DNA of 64,000 bases from Adlercreutzia mucosicola DSM 19490 (GCF_000422625.1 NZ_AUGK01000013.1:1-64000), one strand, 5' to 3'; positions 7,811 to 15,786 are shown, numbered from the stretch's first letter. The notes: generated by a model not told the origin, from the sequence alone. Translations and numbers: made by a program.

Positions 7811-8197
7811 ATGCGCACAAGAGTAGCGATGGTGGTGGGCTTTTCCATAGCAGCGGTGGCGGTAGCCGTGGCAATCGCCGGTTGGTGGGTACTCTCCGGC
7901 AACATAAACGCCGCGTACTACACGCAAGTGGACAACGCGCGAACCGAAGAGCTGGAATCGCGGGGCGGGGTCATCGACCTGACCGGGGGCATGAGCCTTC
8001 TCTACCGCTTGCCGGCCTACGATGAGCAGGGCAACGGGCGGGAGGTCTCGTTCGGTACCGAGCGCCAGCTGAGAGAGGGGGCGTATCTGAAACTGGAGGT
8101 AGAGCCCATCCGTGGCGTGGTCGGGTGGGAGGAAGTCTCCTTCGACGAGCTTCCGCAAGAGGCGCAGGCGCACCTGGACGGCCCCGTCCGCCCCTAA
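7811..8197 (+). CDS. YxeA-family (DUF1093) exported protein
   Basis: The protein has 128 residues. One N-terminal hydrophobic segment (VAMVVGFSIAAVAVAVAIAG) acts as a signal or anchor. The body matches YxeA-like proteins: YYTQVDN, then YRLPAYDEQGNGREVSFG, LREGAYLKLEV, VGWEEVSFDELPQEAQAHL. These are small secreted Firmicutes/Actinobacteria proteins of unknown function with an OB-like fold. The ATG at 7811 has GGGAG 8 bases upstream and was preferred to the in-frame ATG at 7781, which adds ten residues before the membrane segment. It lies downstream of the ABC remnant; such genes are sometimes found beside ABC exporters. Confidence 0.75.
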   Translation: MRTRVAMVVGFSIAAVAVAVAIAGWWVLSGNINAAYYTQVDNARTEELESRGGVIDLTGGMSLLYRLPAYDEQGNGREVSFGTERQLREGAYLKLEVEPIRGVVGWEEVSFDELPQEAQAHLDGPVRP

Positions 8198-8281
8198 CGG
8201 CCGCATACCAGGGTCTTGGCACCCGCGCAAAAGCGGAGCATCGCCGCAACGGCGGAATGGAGGCCCACTTCTGTTTTCTCG

Positions 8282-8309
8282 TTGCAGGCCGGCCGGATTG
8301 CGCTATACT
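8282..8309 (+). promoter_or_regulatory. Promoter of tRNA-Gly
   Basis: TTGCAG (8282-8287), a 16-base spacer and TATACT (8304-8309) form a good sigma70-type promoter ending 16 bases before the tRNA. Confidence 0.65.
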
Positions 8310-8325
8310 ATGCAAGCTGCATCGT

Positions 8326-8399
8326 GCGGGCGTAGTTCATTGGTAGAACCTCAGCCTTCCAAGCTGATGAGGCGGGTTCGATTCCCGTCGCCCGCTCCA
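8326..8399 (+). tRNA. tRNA-Gly (anticodon TCC)
   Basis: The acceptor stem GCGGGCG (8326-8332) pairs with CGCCCGC (8389-8395), then T and an encoded CCA (8397-8399). The anticodon stem CAGC/GCTG carries the loop CTTCCAA with anticodon TCC, and GGTTCGATTCC forms the T arm. It reads GGA/GGG. Confidence 0.96.
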
Positions 8400-8409
8400 G
8401 AGCATTCAA

Positions 8410-8436
8410 AAGGCCGAGGTCAACGACCCCGGCCTT
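8410..8436. terminator. Bidirectional terminator-like hairpin between tRNA-Gly and tRNA-Arg
   Basis: AAGGCCGAGGTC (8410-8421) pairs with GACCCCGGCCTT (8425-8436) with one mismatch and loop AAC, followed by CTTGTTT on the forward strand. It separates two convergent tRNA genes and could end transcripts from both sides. Confidence 0.65.
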
Positions 8437-8444
8437 CTTGTTTC

Positions 8445-8520
<76 letters not shown>

Positions 8521-8601
8521 ATATCGGTGCCGCATCGGCAGCTCGATCATTATAGCGCAACTACCGATAGAGGTCGCGTTTTTCGGAAAAGCGCCGCTCG
8601 C

Positions 8602-9519
8602 CTACGCCCACCGCTCGCGCATGTAGGCCCAGCGCGCATCACGGGCGGCCTCGATGGCGGCCAGATCGGCCCCGTCATCAGCGGAAAAGCGGCCCTGGCG
8701 GCGCAGGTAGGGCTCGATGGGCTTGAACGCCTTGGGATTGCGGTTCAGGCGGAAGGCGCCCCCGGGCACACCCGACAGGGCCGGGCCCTCGTATTCGGCA
8801 AGGTACCACAAACCCGTGTCAACGATCTCCTTGGCCACGTCCACCATGTCCTCCGAGGGAAAGCCCCAGCCCACCGGACAGGGCGCCATCACGTGGATGA
8901 AGCGGCATCCGCGCACATCGCGGGCCCGTTCCACCTTCTTCAAAAAGTCGCTCAGATAGCCCACCGAAGCCGTGGCGGCGTAGGGGATGCCATGGGCCGC
9001 CACGATATCGAACAGGCTCTTCTTGCTCGTGAGGCAGCCGTGCTCGCGCGCACCCGCGGGCGTGGTCGTCGTGGAGGCGCCGAAGGGCGTTAGGCTCGAC
9101 TTCTGGATGCCCGTGTTCATGTAGGCCTCGTTGTCGTAGCAGATGTAGAGCACGTCGTCGTTGCGGTCGATGGCGCCCGAGAGCGCCTGCAGGCCGATAT
9201 CGGCCGTGCCGCCGTCGCCGGCAAAGCCCACCACGGTGCGCTCGTCGGCGGCGATCCCCTGAGCGCGCAGCCCCGCCTGGATGCCCGAGAGCACCGCCGC
9301 CGTGCCGCCGAAGGGCGTGATCATGGCGTTGTTGCCGAAAGCCAGCTGCGGAAAGTTGAAGCCCGTGGCGCTCATGCAGCCGGCCGGCAGGGCCGCCACC
9401 GCTTGGGGCCCCAGCACCTTCAGCACCTGGCGCACCACGAGCGCGCCGCCGCAGCCGGGGCAGGCCTTGTGGCCGTAGAAGAACTCCTCGTCGGTGATGT
9501 TGCGCGCGTTCACGGTCAT
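8602..9519 (-). CDS. porB: 2-oxoacid:ferredoxin oxidoreductase, beta subunit (TPP-binding)
   Basis: The protein has 305 residues. CPGCGGALVVRQVLKVLG at the N-terminus, GFAGDGGTADIGLQALSGA (the GDGG TPP/magnesium motif), then YDNEAYMNTG, and a later Cys in MAPCPVGWGF are all typical of the beta subunit of pyruvate/2-oxoacid:ferredoxin oxidoreductases. The enzyme decarboxylates a 2-oxoacid to the acyl-CoA and passes electrons to ferredoxin. The start ATGA at 9519 overlaps the stop of the alpha gene. It is the last gene of porCDAB. Pyruvate is the default substrate, but an aryl or branched 2-oxoacid is possible given the upstream CoA ligase. Confidence 0.9.
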   Translation of the reverse strand: MTVNARNITDEEFFYGHKACPGCGGALVVRQVLKVLGPQAVAALPAGCMSATGFNFPQLAFGNNAMITPFGGTAAVLSGIQAGLRAQGIAADERTVVGFAGDGGTADIGLQALSGAIDRNDDVLYICYDNEAYMNTGIQKSSLTPFGASTTTTPAGAREHGCLTSKKSLFDIVAAHGIPYAATASVGYLSDFLKKVERARDVRGCRFIHVMAPCPVGWGFPSEDMVDVAKEIVDTGLWYLAEYEGPALSGVPGGAFRLNRNPKAFKPIEPYLRRQGRFSADDGADLAAIEAARDARWAYMRERWA

Positions 9520-10706
9520 CGCGGGCCCCCTTCCTCATCGTCGATACCCAGGAACACGACCCGGCCGGCCGCGCTCTGACCGGCCGCCAGGCGCTCCAGG
9601 TCGGCGAAGCAGGCGCGCATCTGGTCGCGGGAGATGTCGTCGCCGCCGAGACCTCCGATGAAGTTCACCGCCGGCCGCGCCATGCCAAGGCGCCCCAGGG
9701 CCGACAGCACATTGGTGAACACCGTGCCGGTATCGCCGAAGGAGATGTCCTGCTCCAGCACGCCGATGGCCGCCGCGCCGCCCACGGCCTCGGCGATGAG
9801 CCGCGCCGGCAAGGGCCGCAGGTAGCGGATGCGCAGCACGCCGGCCCGTTTGCCCGCCGCGCGCAGCTCGTCGGCCACATCGCGGGCCAGCCCGGCCACC
9901 GAGCCCAGGGTGACCAGCACGAAGTCGGCGTCCTCGCAACGATAGGCGTCCACCATGCCGGGGTAGACGCGGCCGAACACCTCGGCAAAGCGCGCCTCCA
10001 CCTCTTCCACGACCGCCTCGGCAGACAGCATGTCGCGGTGGTGCCAGTACTGGTAGTAGCGGTTGAACTCGGGGCCGGCCGAATACCCGATGTTCACGGG
10101 CTGCTCGAAATCGAAGCGGTTGGCCGTGCGGTAAGGCGGCAGGAAGGCGTCGGCAGCCTGGGCTTCAGGCACCTCCACCGACTCGTAGGTGTGGGTGAGG
10201 GCGAAACCGTCCACATTCACCATCACCGGCAGGCTCACGCGCTCGTCCTCGGCCACGGCGTAGGCCATGAGCGCCAGGTCGAGCGCCTCCTGGTTGTTCT
10301 CGGCGTACACCTGGATCCATCCGTGGTCCAGAAGCGACAGCGAGTCGCGCTGGTCGCCGTAGATGTTCCACGGCAGGGCCAAAGCGCGGTTCGCGTTCAT
10401 CATCACGATGGGAAACCGGCCGCCCGAGGCGTAGGTGAGGCACTCGGCCATGTACAGCAGGCCCTGGGACGAGGTGGCCGTGAACGTGCGCGCACCCGTC
10501 GCCGCCGCGCCGATGGCCGCCGACAGCGCCGTGTGCTCGCTTTCCACATGCAAGTACTCGCAGTTAAGGCTGCCCTCCTCCACCATGGAGGCCAAAGCCT
10601 CCACCACCGTGGTCTGGGGCGTGATGGGATAGGCCGATATCACCTGGGGCCGCGCCAAGCGCACACCCTCGGCGAAGGCCTCGTTGCCCGAGAGGAACTT
10701 CTTCAT
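9516..10706 (-). CDS. porA: 2-oxoacid:ferredoxin oxidoreductase, alpha subunit
   Basis: The protein has 396 residues. It starts MKKFLSGNEAFAEGVRLA and continues ISAYPITPQTTVVEALA (the YPITP motif), then EYLHVESEHTALSAAIGAAA, TATSSQGLLYMAECL and NIYGDQRDSL. These are the domain I/II signatures of the alpha subunit. AAGGAG lies 7 bases before the ATG at 10706, and an in-frame start 24 bases earlier has no better site. It overlaps the delta gene by 4 bases and the beta gene by 4, so translation is probably coupled. Confidence 0.9.
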   Translation of the reverse strand: MKKFLSGNEAFAEGVRLARPQVISAYPITPQTTVVEALASMVEEGSLNCEYLHVESEHTALSAAIGAAATGARTFTATSSQGLLYMAECLTYASGGRFPIVMMNANRALALPWNIYGDQRDSLSLLDHGWIQVYAENNQEALDLALMAYAVAEDERVSLPVMVNVDGFALTHTYESVEVPEAQAADAFLPPYRTANRFDFEQPVNIGYSAGPEFNRYYQYWHHRDMLSAEAVVEEVEARFAEVFGRVYPGMVDAYRCEDADFVLVTLGSVAGLARDVADELRAAGKRAGVLRIRYLRPLPARLIAEAVGGAAAIGVLEQDISFGDTGTVFTNVLSALGRLGMARPAVNFIGGLGGDDISRDQMRACFADLERLAAGQSAAGRVVFLGIDDEEGGPR

Positions 10707-11116
10707 GCCACGGCTCCTTCCCCGGCGCACCCGTCGGCGGCACCGCCCGTCTCGTCAATCGTCGTCCCGTTCTCGGACGCCCCCTCGTTGGCAGCGGCCT
10801 GCTCGTCCACCATGGCAATGCAGGGCACGGGGCACACCTTCGCGCACACGCCGCAGCCCTTGCAGAAATCGTAGTCGATGGCCAGCGCCGTGCAGACGCC
10901 CTCGCCGTCGCGCACCTTGAAGATAGTGCCGTCGGGGCAGTACATATAGCAGTTGAGGCACAGCGTGCACTGCGCCGCATCGATCACAGGCCGCAGGCTG
11001 CGCCAGCCAGCGTTCACCGAAGTCAGGTGCCCTGCCGTAAAGCAAGTGGAGCGGGCGAACTCCTCGGGCCGCGCTCCCAGGCCCTCCCGCAGATAGGGCG
11101 TAAACTTGCGCTCCAT
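10703..11116 (-). CDS. porD: 2-oxoacid:ferredoxin oxidoreductase, delta subunit (2[4Fe-4S])
   Basis: The protein has 137 residues. Two ferredoxin clusters are visible: CTLCLNCYMYCP (about residues 50-61) and CKGCGVCAKVCP (about 85-96). This is the electron-transfer subunit. After residue ~105 there is a low-complexity, acidic Ala/Gly-rich tail not needed for the family, a small oddity. ATG at 11116 overlaps the stop of the gamma gene (TGATG), with GGGAGG 8 bases upstream; an alternative GTG lies one codon earlier. Confidence 0.9.
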   Translation of the reverse strand: MERKFTPYLREGLGARPEEFARSTCFTAGHLTSVNAGWRSLRPVIDAAQCTLCLNCYMYCPDGTIFKVRDGEGVCTALAIDYDFCKGCGVCAKVCPVPCIAMVDEQAAANEGASENGTTIDETGGAADGCAGEGAVA

Positions 11117-11748
11117 CACGCATCCCTCCCTTCGCCTTCCAGCAGCACCGCGGCCGCCAGATCGAACAGGCCCGTGCCCGAATCACCCCCGCGCTGACCG
11201 AGGCCGCCCAGGTGGGGCAAATCGGGCCGGGATGCCAGCGCCTCGAAGGCGGCATCCACGATGCGCATGTTCTTCTCGTGCAGCCGCACGGGCATGGTGG
11301 CGCGAATGCCCTCGTGCACGTCCTCCAAGCTAACCGCGCCGCACACCGCCGGAATGGCGCCCAAAAACACCGTGTTGGGAATGGGGCGCCCCAGCACGGC
11401 CGCCGAGATGCCGTCGGCGTCGATGGCCACCACGCGCGGGTCGTCAACCGCGCGGCGCGTGTTCAGCAGCATGAGGCCGCCGTCGGCCAGCTCGGCGTCC
11501 CAGCTGTCATCCAGCAGCGTCTCGTCCAGGTACACCACGATGCCCGCCCGGGCCACGACGCTGCGATCGCCGATGGGTGCCCCGGCGATCTTCGTGAACG
11601 CACGCATAGGGGCGCCCCTTCGTTCCGGGCCGAAGGTCGGAAAGGCCAGGGCGCACGCCCCAGCCGACAGGGCCGCCGCGGCGCCCAGGCACCGGGCCGC
11701 CGTAAAGGCCCCCTGCCCGCCCCGCGCGTGCCAAATGACTTCCAGCAT
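11116..11748 (-). CDS. porC: 2-oxoacid:ferredoxin oxidoreductase, gamma subunit
   Basis: The protein has 210 residues. MLEVIWHARGGQGAFTAA is the canonical gamma N-terminus (GRGGQG type, binding the TPP/CoA side), followed by FPTFGPERRGAPMRAFTKI and NTVFLGAIPAVCG. ATG 11748 was preferred to ATG 11754 because GAGGG then sits 6 bases away. It is the first gene of porC-D-A-B. The protein ends with an extra ~25 residues after the family core. Confidence 0.88.
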   Translation of the reverse strand: MLEVIWHARGGQGAFTAARCLGAAAALSAGACALAFPTFGPERRGAPMRAFTKIAGAPIGDRSVVARAGIVVYLDETLLDDSWDAELADGGLMLLNTRRAVDDPRVVAIDADGISAAVLGRPIPNTVFLGAIPAVCGAVSLEDVHEGIRATMPVRLHEKNMRIVDAAFEALASRPDLPHLGGLGQRGGDSGTGLFDLAAAVLLEGEGRDA

Positions 11749-11770
11749 GGGCATCCCTCTCTCAATACCG

Positions 11771-11795
11771 AAGGGCGACCGTAACGGCCGCCCTT
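11771..11795 (-). terminator. Hairpin between the LysR-like gene and porC
   Basis: AAGGGCGACCG (11771-11781) pairs with CGGCCGCCCTT (11785-11795) except for one A/C mismatch, loop TAA. It sits just after the LysR-like stop and before porC, so it could end or attenuate read-through. No T run follows. Confidence 0.5.
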
Positions 11796-11820
11796 GCATC
11801 TCTCTCGTTATCCCTCGCGA

Positions 11821-12477
11821 CTATTTATTCGCATAGTAGTCCAGGCTGCGGGCGAGGTGGGTGACGAAGCGCTCCCCCATGACCGACAGGTCGCGATTGT
11901 CGGCGGACACATAGCCCAGATGCAGCACCACATCGGTTTCCAGCGGAATGGTCGTGAGCGCGCTGCCATCGGTGATGCCCACCAGAATGCCGCTCGTCAC
12001 CGTGTAGCCGTTGATGGCCATGATGAGCTCGGTGAGCGACGCGCGGTCGGTGCAGGCCACCTTCTTGGCTCGGGGCACATCGGACAGGGCTTCCTCAAAG
12101 AAGGCGACGGGAGCGCCCTCGCCCTGGTCGAAATACACATAGGGGTAGTCGGCCAACTGCTCCAAGCTGAGCTTTTTGGCGTTCACGAGCGGATGGCTCG
12201 ACGGCAGGGCCACCAGCGGCGCCGAGGCGGCCAGCTCGTGGAAGGTGAGCCCCGCCTCGGTGAAGGCCTCGGTAAGCGCCGCCTCGGTGGCCGAGGTCAG
12301 CATGACCACGCCCAGTTCGGAGGTACCCAAGGCCACGTCGTCGATGACCCCTTGGGTGGTGCGGTCGCGCAGGGCGTAGGAATAGCTGTCGCCGCCGGCG
12401 GCCAGGATGGTGTGGGCGAAGGACTGCACGTCGAACAGGTAGTGCTGCCCGGAGATGGAGAAGTCGTAAGCGGTCAT
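11821..12477 (-). CDS. LysR-type effector-binding domain without a helix-turn-helix
   Basis: The protein has 218 residues. From about residue 45 it looks like the LysR substrate-binding domain: IDDVALGTSELGVVMLTS, then FHELAASAPLVALPSSHPLV, LEQLADYPYVYFDQGEG and a C-terminal GITDGSALTTIPLETD. LysR regulators have about 300 residues with an N-terminal winged helix; here that part is absent. The gene has its own ATG and a TATAAT on the reverse strand (12508-12503), so it does not look like a simple truncation. It lies between the aryl-CoA ligase and porC, and may be a ligand sensor or a decayed regulator. Confidence 0.7.
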   Translation of the reverse strand: MTAYDFSISGQHYLFDVQSFAHTILAAGGDSYSYALRDRTTQGVIDDVALGTSELGVVMLTSATEAALTEAFTEAGLTFHELAASAPLVALPSSHPLVNAKKLSLEQLADYPYVYFDQGEGAPVAFFEEALSDVPRAKKVACTDRASLTELIMAINGYTVTSGILVGITDGSALTTIPLETDVVLHLGYVSADNRDLSVMGERFVTHLARSLDYYANK

Positions 12478-12571
12478 GGGGTTCCCTTCTATCGGTTATC
12501 CGCATTATAGCGGGCCGCGCACGGCCGGAGGGCGGCGCGCGGCCATCAAGTGTAACGAGGAACTTCGGGCC

Positions 12572-13912
12572 CTAGGCGCCCTTGCGCTCGTCGATGAAGC
12601 GGCTGGCCTTGTGCTCGGAGGAGGTGCCCAGCTTGCCGGCGTCGTAGACGAGCACCTTGGCCGGCTTCACGCCGGTATGGGCCTTCAGCGCCGCGCTCAC
12701 GCGGGCGGCCACGGCGTCGAAGGGCTCGTCGGATCCTTGGGCGCGCTCCACGCTCACCTCGTAGCGGGTGGAGAAGTTCTCATCGTAGACGCGGATGAGG
12801 TACTCGCCCGTCAGCCCCGCCTCGGCGCGCACCACGTACTCCACATCGGAGGGGAACACGTTCACAGCGCCCACGATGAACATCTCGTCCTTGCGGCCGG
12901 TGATGTGGATGCGGGCCAGAGTGCGCCCGCAGGTGCACTGCTCGTTGGACACGTATCCGATGTCTCCGGTGCGGAAGCGGATCATGGGACGGGCCTTCTT
13001 CATGAGCGTGGTGTACACCAGCTCGCCCACCTCGCCGGGGGCCAGCACCTCGCCGGTGGCCGGGTCCACGGTCTCCACGAGGATCTGGTCCTCCACGATA
13101 TGCAGGCCGTCGTGGGCCTCGCAGGCCGCCGCACAGGCGCCGTAGATGTCGGACAGCCCGAAGAAGTCCACCACCTTCGCGTCCCACAGGTTCTCGATGG
13201 CCTCGCGGGTGCTCTTGATGGAGCCGCCCGGCTCGCCGGCCACGATAATGGTGTGGATGGAGAAGTCACGGCGCGGGTCGAGCCCCTTCTCCTTGATCTT
13301 CTCGCCCAGCGTCCAGGCGTAGGACGGGCTCGTCCAGATCACCGTGGGCTGGTACTGCTGCAGCACGAAGATGAGGCGGTCGGAGGGCACCGCGCCCACC
13401 CAGATGGCCAGAGCCCCCAAACGCTGGGCGCCGATGACGTCGGGGCCGCCCACGTAGAGGGCGAAGTTCAGGCCGTGTACGTAGCGGTCGGTGGGGCGCA
13501 TGCCGGCCTGCCAGAACAGGCGCGCCTCGGTGTCCTGCCACAGGTCGAAGTCCTCCTGGGTAAAGGGGCTCACCGTGGGCACGCCCGTGGAGCCGGACGA
13601 GGTGGCCATGAAGATGACCTCCTCCTCGGGCACCGAGCACATCTCGCCGAAGAACGAGCCCACGTGCTGGGTCTCGCGCTCGGTCTTCTTATCCACGAAG
13701 GGGAACTTCTCCAGGTCCTTCAGGGTCTTGATGTCGGCAGGCGCGACGCCGGCCTCGTCGAAGGAGCGCTTGTACCAGACGGTGTTCTCGTAGGCGTAGG
13801 CCACCATCTCCTGCAAACGTTCCAGCTGCATGGCCTCCAGCTCGGGCCGCGGCATGCACTCGATCTCGGGATCGTAGTACTTCTGATCGTAAGGGATGTT
13901 CTTCTTCGCCAT
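12572..13912 (-). CDS. Phenylacetate-CoA ligase-like AMP-forming aryl/acyl-CoA ligase
   Basis: The protein has 446 residues, the size of PaaK. MAKKNIPYDQKYYDPEIECM, FMATSSGSTGVPTVSPFT (the AMP-binding P-loop), VDFFGLSDIYGACAA, FRTGDIGYVSNEQCTCGRT (TGD plus Cys pair) and ITGRKDEMFIVGAVNVFPSD (GRxDD/K region) are in order. PaaK-type enzymes join phenylacetate or related aryl acids to CoA. ATG at 13912 was chosen because AAGGAG is 5 bases upstream; the frame is open for 37 more codons but lacks signals. It lies upstream of porCDAB; in anaerobes such ligases and indolepyruvate or aryl-pyruvate ferredoxin oxidoreductases work in aromatic amino acid breakdown, so a shared pathway is likely but unproven. 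Confidence 0.85.
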   Translation of the reverse strand: MAKKNIPYDQKYYDPEIECMPRPELEAMQLERLQEMVAYAYENTVWYKRSFDEAGVAPADIKTLKDLEKFPFVDKKTERETQHVGSFFGEMCSVPEEEVIFMATSSGSTGVPTVSPFTQEDFDLWQDTEARLFWQAGMRPTDRYVHGLNFALYVGGPDVIGAQRLGALAIWVGAVPSDRLIFVLQQYQPTVIWTSPSYAWTLGEKIKEKGLDPRRDFSIHTIIVAGEPGGSIKSTREAIENLWDAKVVDFFGLSDIYGACAAACEAHDGLHIVEDQILVETVDPATGEVLAPGEVGELVYTTLMKKARPMIRFRTGDIGYVSNEQCTCGRTLARIHITGRKDEMFIVGAVNVFPSDVEYVVRAEAGLTGEYLIRVYDENFSTRYEVSVERAQGSDEPFDAVAARVSAALKAHTGVKPAKVLVYDAGKLGTSSEHKASRFIDERKGA

Positions 13913-14033
13913 CACTGCTCCTTGTTCCCGTTTCCTGAAGGGCGCCGCAACGGCCTCGCCCTTTGTTTCGCGTGGGTCAGTATGATGCCCGAAGCCACGG
14001 CGCGGAGCAAGGGCAAGACGCATACAGAATAGG

Positions 14034-14070
14034 GAAAGCCCGCCATCGCGAAGGTCGATGGCAGGCTTTC
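14034..14070 (-). terminator. Terminator after the small membrane protein gene
   Basis: GAAAGCC-C-GCCATCG (14034-14048) pairs with CGATGGC-A-GGCTTTC (14056-14070), a 14-bp stem with one mismatch and a 7-base loop. It lies 60 bases after the stop at 14130 on the reverse strand. Confidence 0.6.
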
Positions 14071-14129
14071 ACCTGGTGAAACGCGGCGGTATAGGGACGT
14101 CGGAGCCGTCGGCGATCCAGCGGCGCCCC

Positions 14130-14438
14130 TTAGCTGAGCGTCCCTTGCGCGGCCAAGACCGCCTGGGACATCTGGTAGGACAGCACCACGACACCAAGAA
14201 GCACAATGGTCACGATCACCTTCACCGCCGTATGCCAGGTGCAGGAGCCGCGCCACATCAGCACGAGCCCCACAGGCCAGAAGATCACGAGGAAGAAGAT
14301 GATCCAGAAGGTCTGCTCGTACCACTTCTTCTCGTCGCCGGTCGTTACGATCTCGTTGGCGTGCTCGCTCGTGCGCCCCTGGCCGCGACGCGTCCAGTCA
14401 CCGTAGCTGCGCCCGTTCTCGTCCTTGAAGATGCCCAT
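14130..14438 (-). CDS. Small two-span membrane protein of unknown function
   Basis: The protein has 102 residues. A charged N-terminal part (MGIFKDENGRSYGDWTRRGQ) is followed by two hydrophobic segments, FWIIFFLVIFWPVGLVLMW and AVKVIVTIVLLGVVVLSY. AAGGGA lies 6 bases before the ATG at 14438; the frame extends upstream but through untranslatable-looking sequence. The FWPVGLVLMWR stretch resembles short membrane proteins annotated as hypothetical in many Actinobacteria. It stands alone, with its own terminator at 14034-14070 and a TAGAAT-like -10 about 50 bases upstream. No function can be assigned. Confidence 0.7.
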   Translation of the reverse strand: MGIFKDENGRSYGDWTRRGQGRTSEHANEIVTTGDEKKWYEQTFWIIFFLVIFWPVGLVLMWRGSCTWHTAVKVIVTIVLLGVVVLSYQMSQAVLAAQGTLS

Positions 14439-14816
14439 GGGAAATCCCTTCGTAAATGTTGACCCTACAACTTTTGGTTGGGATTCTACCATTGTCTCCG
14501 CGCAGGGGCGCCCGAGCGCCACCCCTGTCACGAACCCGTCACAGCCAAACACCGAAACCGGCAACCGATCGTTGCCGGTCGCGGACGCGGCGCTCAGCTT
14601 TTGCCAGGTCGATCGCCAACTCCCGAGCCGCACATTGAGGTCGACGCGTTTGCAGCTGGCCGCATCTTTACGACAGAAGGCGCAAGCTATGGCGCTGACT
14701 GCATCGCCTTCGGCCTGTCGACGACAGGCACATCGCCGCTAACGAGCAGCCTAACCCGACCCCTCCCCGCAAGGCCGCGCTCCCCGCGGGACGTGGATTT
14801 TCTTGCAGATAGAACC
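14439..14816. other. Intergenic stretch between the small membrane protein and the Rpn nuclease
   Basis: No supported gene is seen. A perfect 9-bp hairpin, ACCGGCAAC/GTTGCCGGT at 14557-14579, and a TAGAAT-like reverse-strand -10 near 14485-14490 are the only structures noted. The hairpin could be a late terminator for the Rpn gene. Confidence 0.5.
14557..14579. terminator. Perfect intergenic hairpin
   Basis: ACCGGCAAC (14557-14565) and GTTGCCGGT (14571-14579) with loop CGATC. No T run on either side, so terminator function is uncertain. Confidence 0.35.
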
Positions 14817-15728
14817 CTACAATCCGTATTCTCTAAGAAGATTCTCAACCGCCACGGGGTCAGCCATAACGGAAAGGGCGTCTTCAGCGCGGCCATCTTC
14901 TGCCAGCTTGGCCGCAAGAGCAGCCATCCTGGCAACGCCCTCAGCGCGGCCCTCGGCGCGACCCTCAGCGCGGCCCTCAGCGCGGCCCTCGGCGCGACCC
15001 TCGGCGCGGCCCTCCGCCAGGCCTTCCTCACGGCCCTCGGCAATGCCCTCGGCACGGCCTTCTGCCAAGCCTTCGGCGATGGCATCAGCGCGGGCCTCTT
15101 CCAGCAAATCTCTTACGGTCATCACGGAGGCCACCCACTCTCTATCCTCATTGGCCGTGGAAACTGCGGCATCCATGGCGCTCACGAGCTTGTCATCTGG
15201 CGCCACCGAGCCCCTTTGAATATATTCTAGCAGATTACGTAGCCCCTCATTGGGCGCGGCAGCGGCGGCCCGTGCGTTCAGCACCACCCACGTGGAGCCG
15301 GTTTGGGCCGCAAGGGCCGGATTCTCCCGGCAGAGACGGTCGAAGGTGTACACGGGAAGGCCTGCGCCGGGCCAGTCGAAATCGCAGGCAAAGATGATGT
15401 AGCTGTCGCGCAAATCCCTCCACGATGAACCCTGGTCGAGCAGCCCGGAATCGATGCTCGCCTGATAGTAGCGCAAACGACGCCCCAAATCGGCATGGGG
15501 ATTGGCCTGCATCTCCACATCGATGACGCCCAAGGCCGTCTCAGCGTACACATCGAGCCGCACCCCGCGGGATGCCACGGCGGGCTGGAGCACCTGCTCC
15601 CGGTTGAGATAGGAGATGGAACCCACTTCGGTACCGAGCACGCGCTCCAAGAAGCCCCGGCAAATATCCTCGCGGCAGAGCACGCGCCCGAACATGAAGT
15701 TGTTGGATATGGTAATGCGGCTGGTCAT
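14817..15728 (-). CDS. Rpn-family / PD-(D/E)XK nuclease transposase-like protein
   Basis: The protein has 303 residues. TISNNFMFGRVLCREDICRG, the nuclease core GVRLDVYAETALGVIDVEMQ (D..E-x-Q), RLRYYQASIDSGLL, SYIIFACDFD, and the late LRNLLEYIQRG match the Rpn (recombination-promoting nuclease) / PDDEXK-transposase family. After MTVRDLLEEARADAIAEGL comes a long run of EGRA repeats (about residues 220-265) and a short C-terminal domain ending VENLLREYGL. Rpn genes in other bacteria encode both the full nuclease and a short C-terminal protein from an internal start, and some restrict phage; MTVRDLLEE could be such an internal start, though no strong ribosome site is visible. The gene stands alone behind a strong promoter and a palindromic leader. 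Confidence 0.8.
   Translation of the reverse strand: MTSRITISNNFMFGRVLCREDICRGFLERVLGTEVGSISYLNREQVLQPAVASRGVRLDVYAETALGVIDVEMQANPHADLGRRLRYYQASIDSGLLDQGSSWRDLRDSYIIFACDFDWPGAGLPVYTFDRLCRENPALAAQTGSTWVVLNARAAAAAPNEGLRNLLEYIQRGSVAPDDKLVSAMDAAVSTANEDREWVASVMTVRDLLEEARADAIAEGLAEGRAEGIAEGREEGLAEGRAEGRAEGRAEGRAEGRAEGRAEGVARMAALAAKLAEDGRAEDALSVMADPVAVENLLREYGL
14939..15070 (-). repeat. 12-bp tandem repeats encoding EGRA units in the Rpn nuclease
   Basis: Six near-identical 12-base units, CCTC(A/G)GCGCG(G/A)C, fill 14939-15010, followed by about five decayed units to 15070. Each encodes Glu-Gly-Arg-Ala on the reverse strand. Unit changes keep the frame, so copy number can vary without breaking the gene. 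Confidence 0.9.
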
Positions 15729-15786
15729 GACAGCCCCTTTCTCCTCGGCAGCTGTCCCCGTTTTCGGGTTAGGGGCTCCCCAGCCT

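Noticed and set aside
11817-12600. LysR-domain gene as a frameshifted full regulator
   Set aside because: The upstream bases hold a promoter-like TATAAT and no readable winged helix in any reverse frame.
14939-15070. A CRISPR-like array
   Set aside because: The 12-base units have no spacers and encode EGRA repeats inside a gene.
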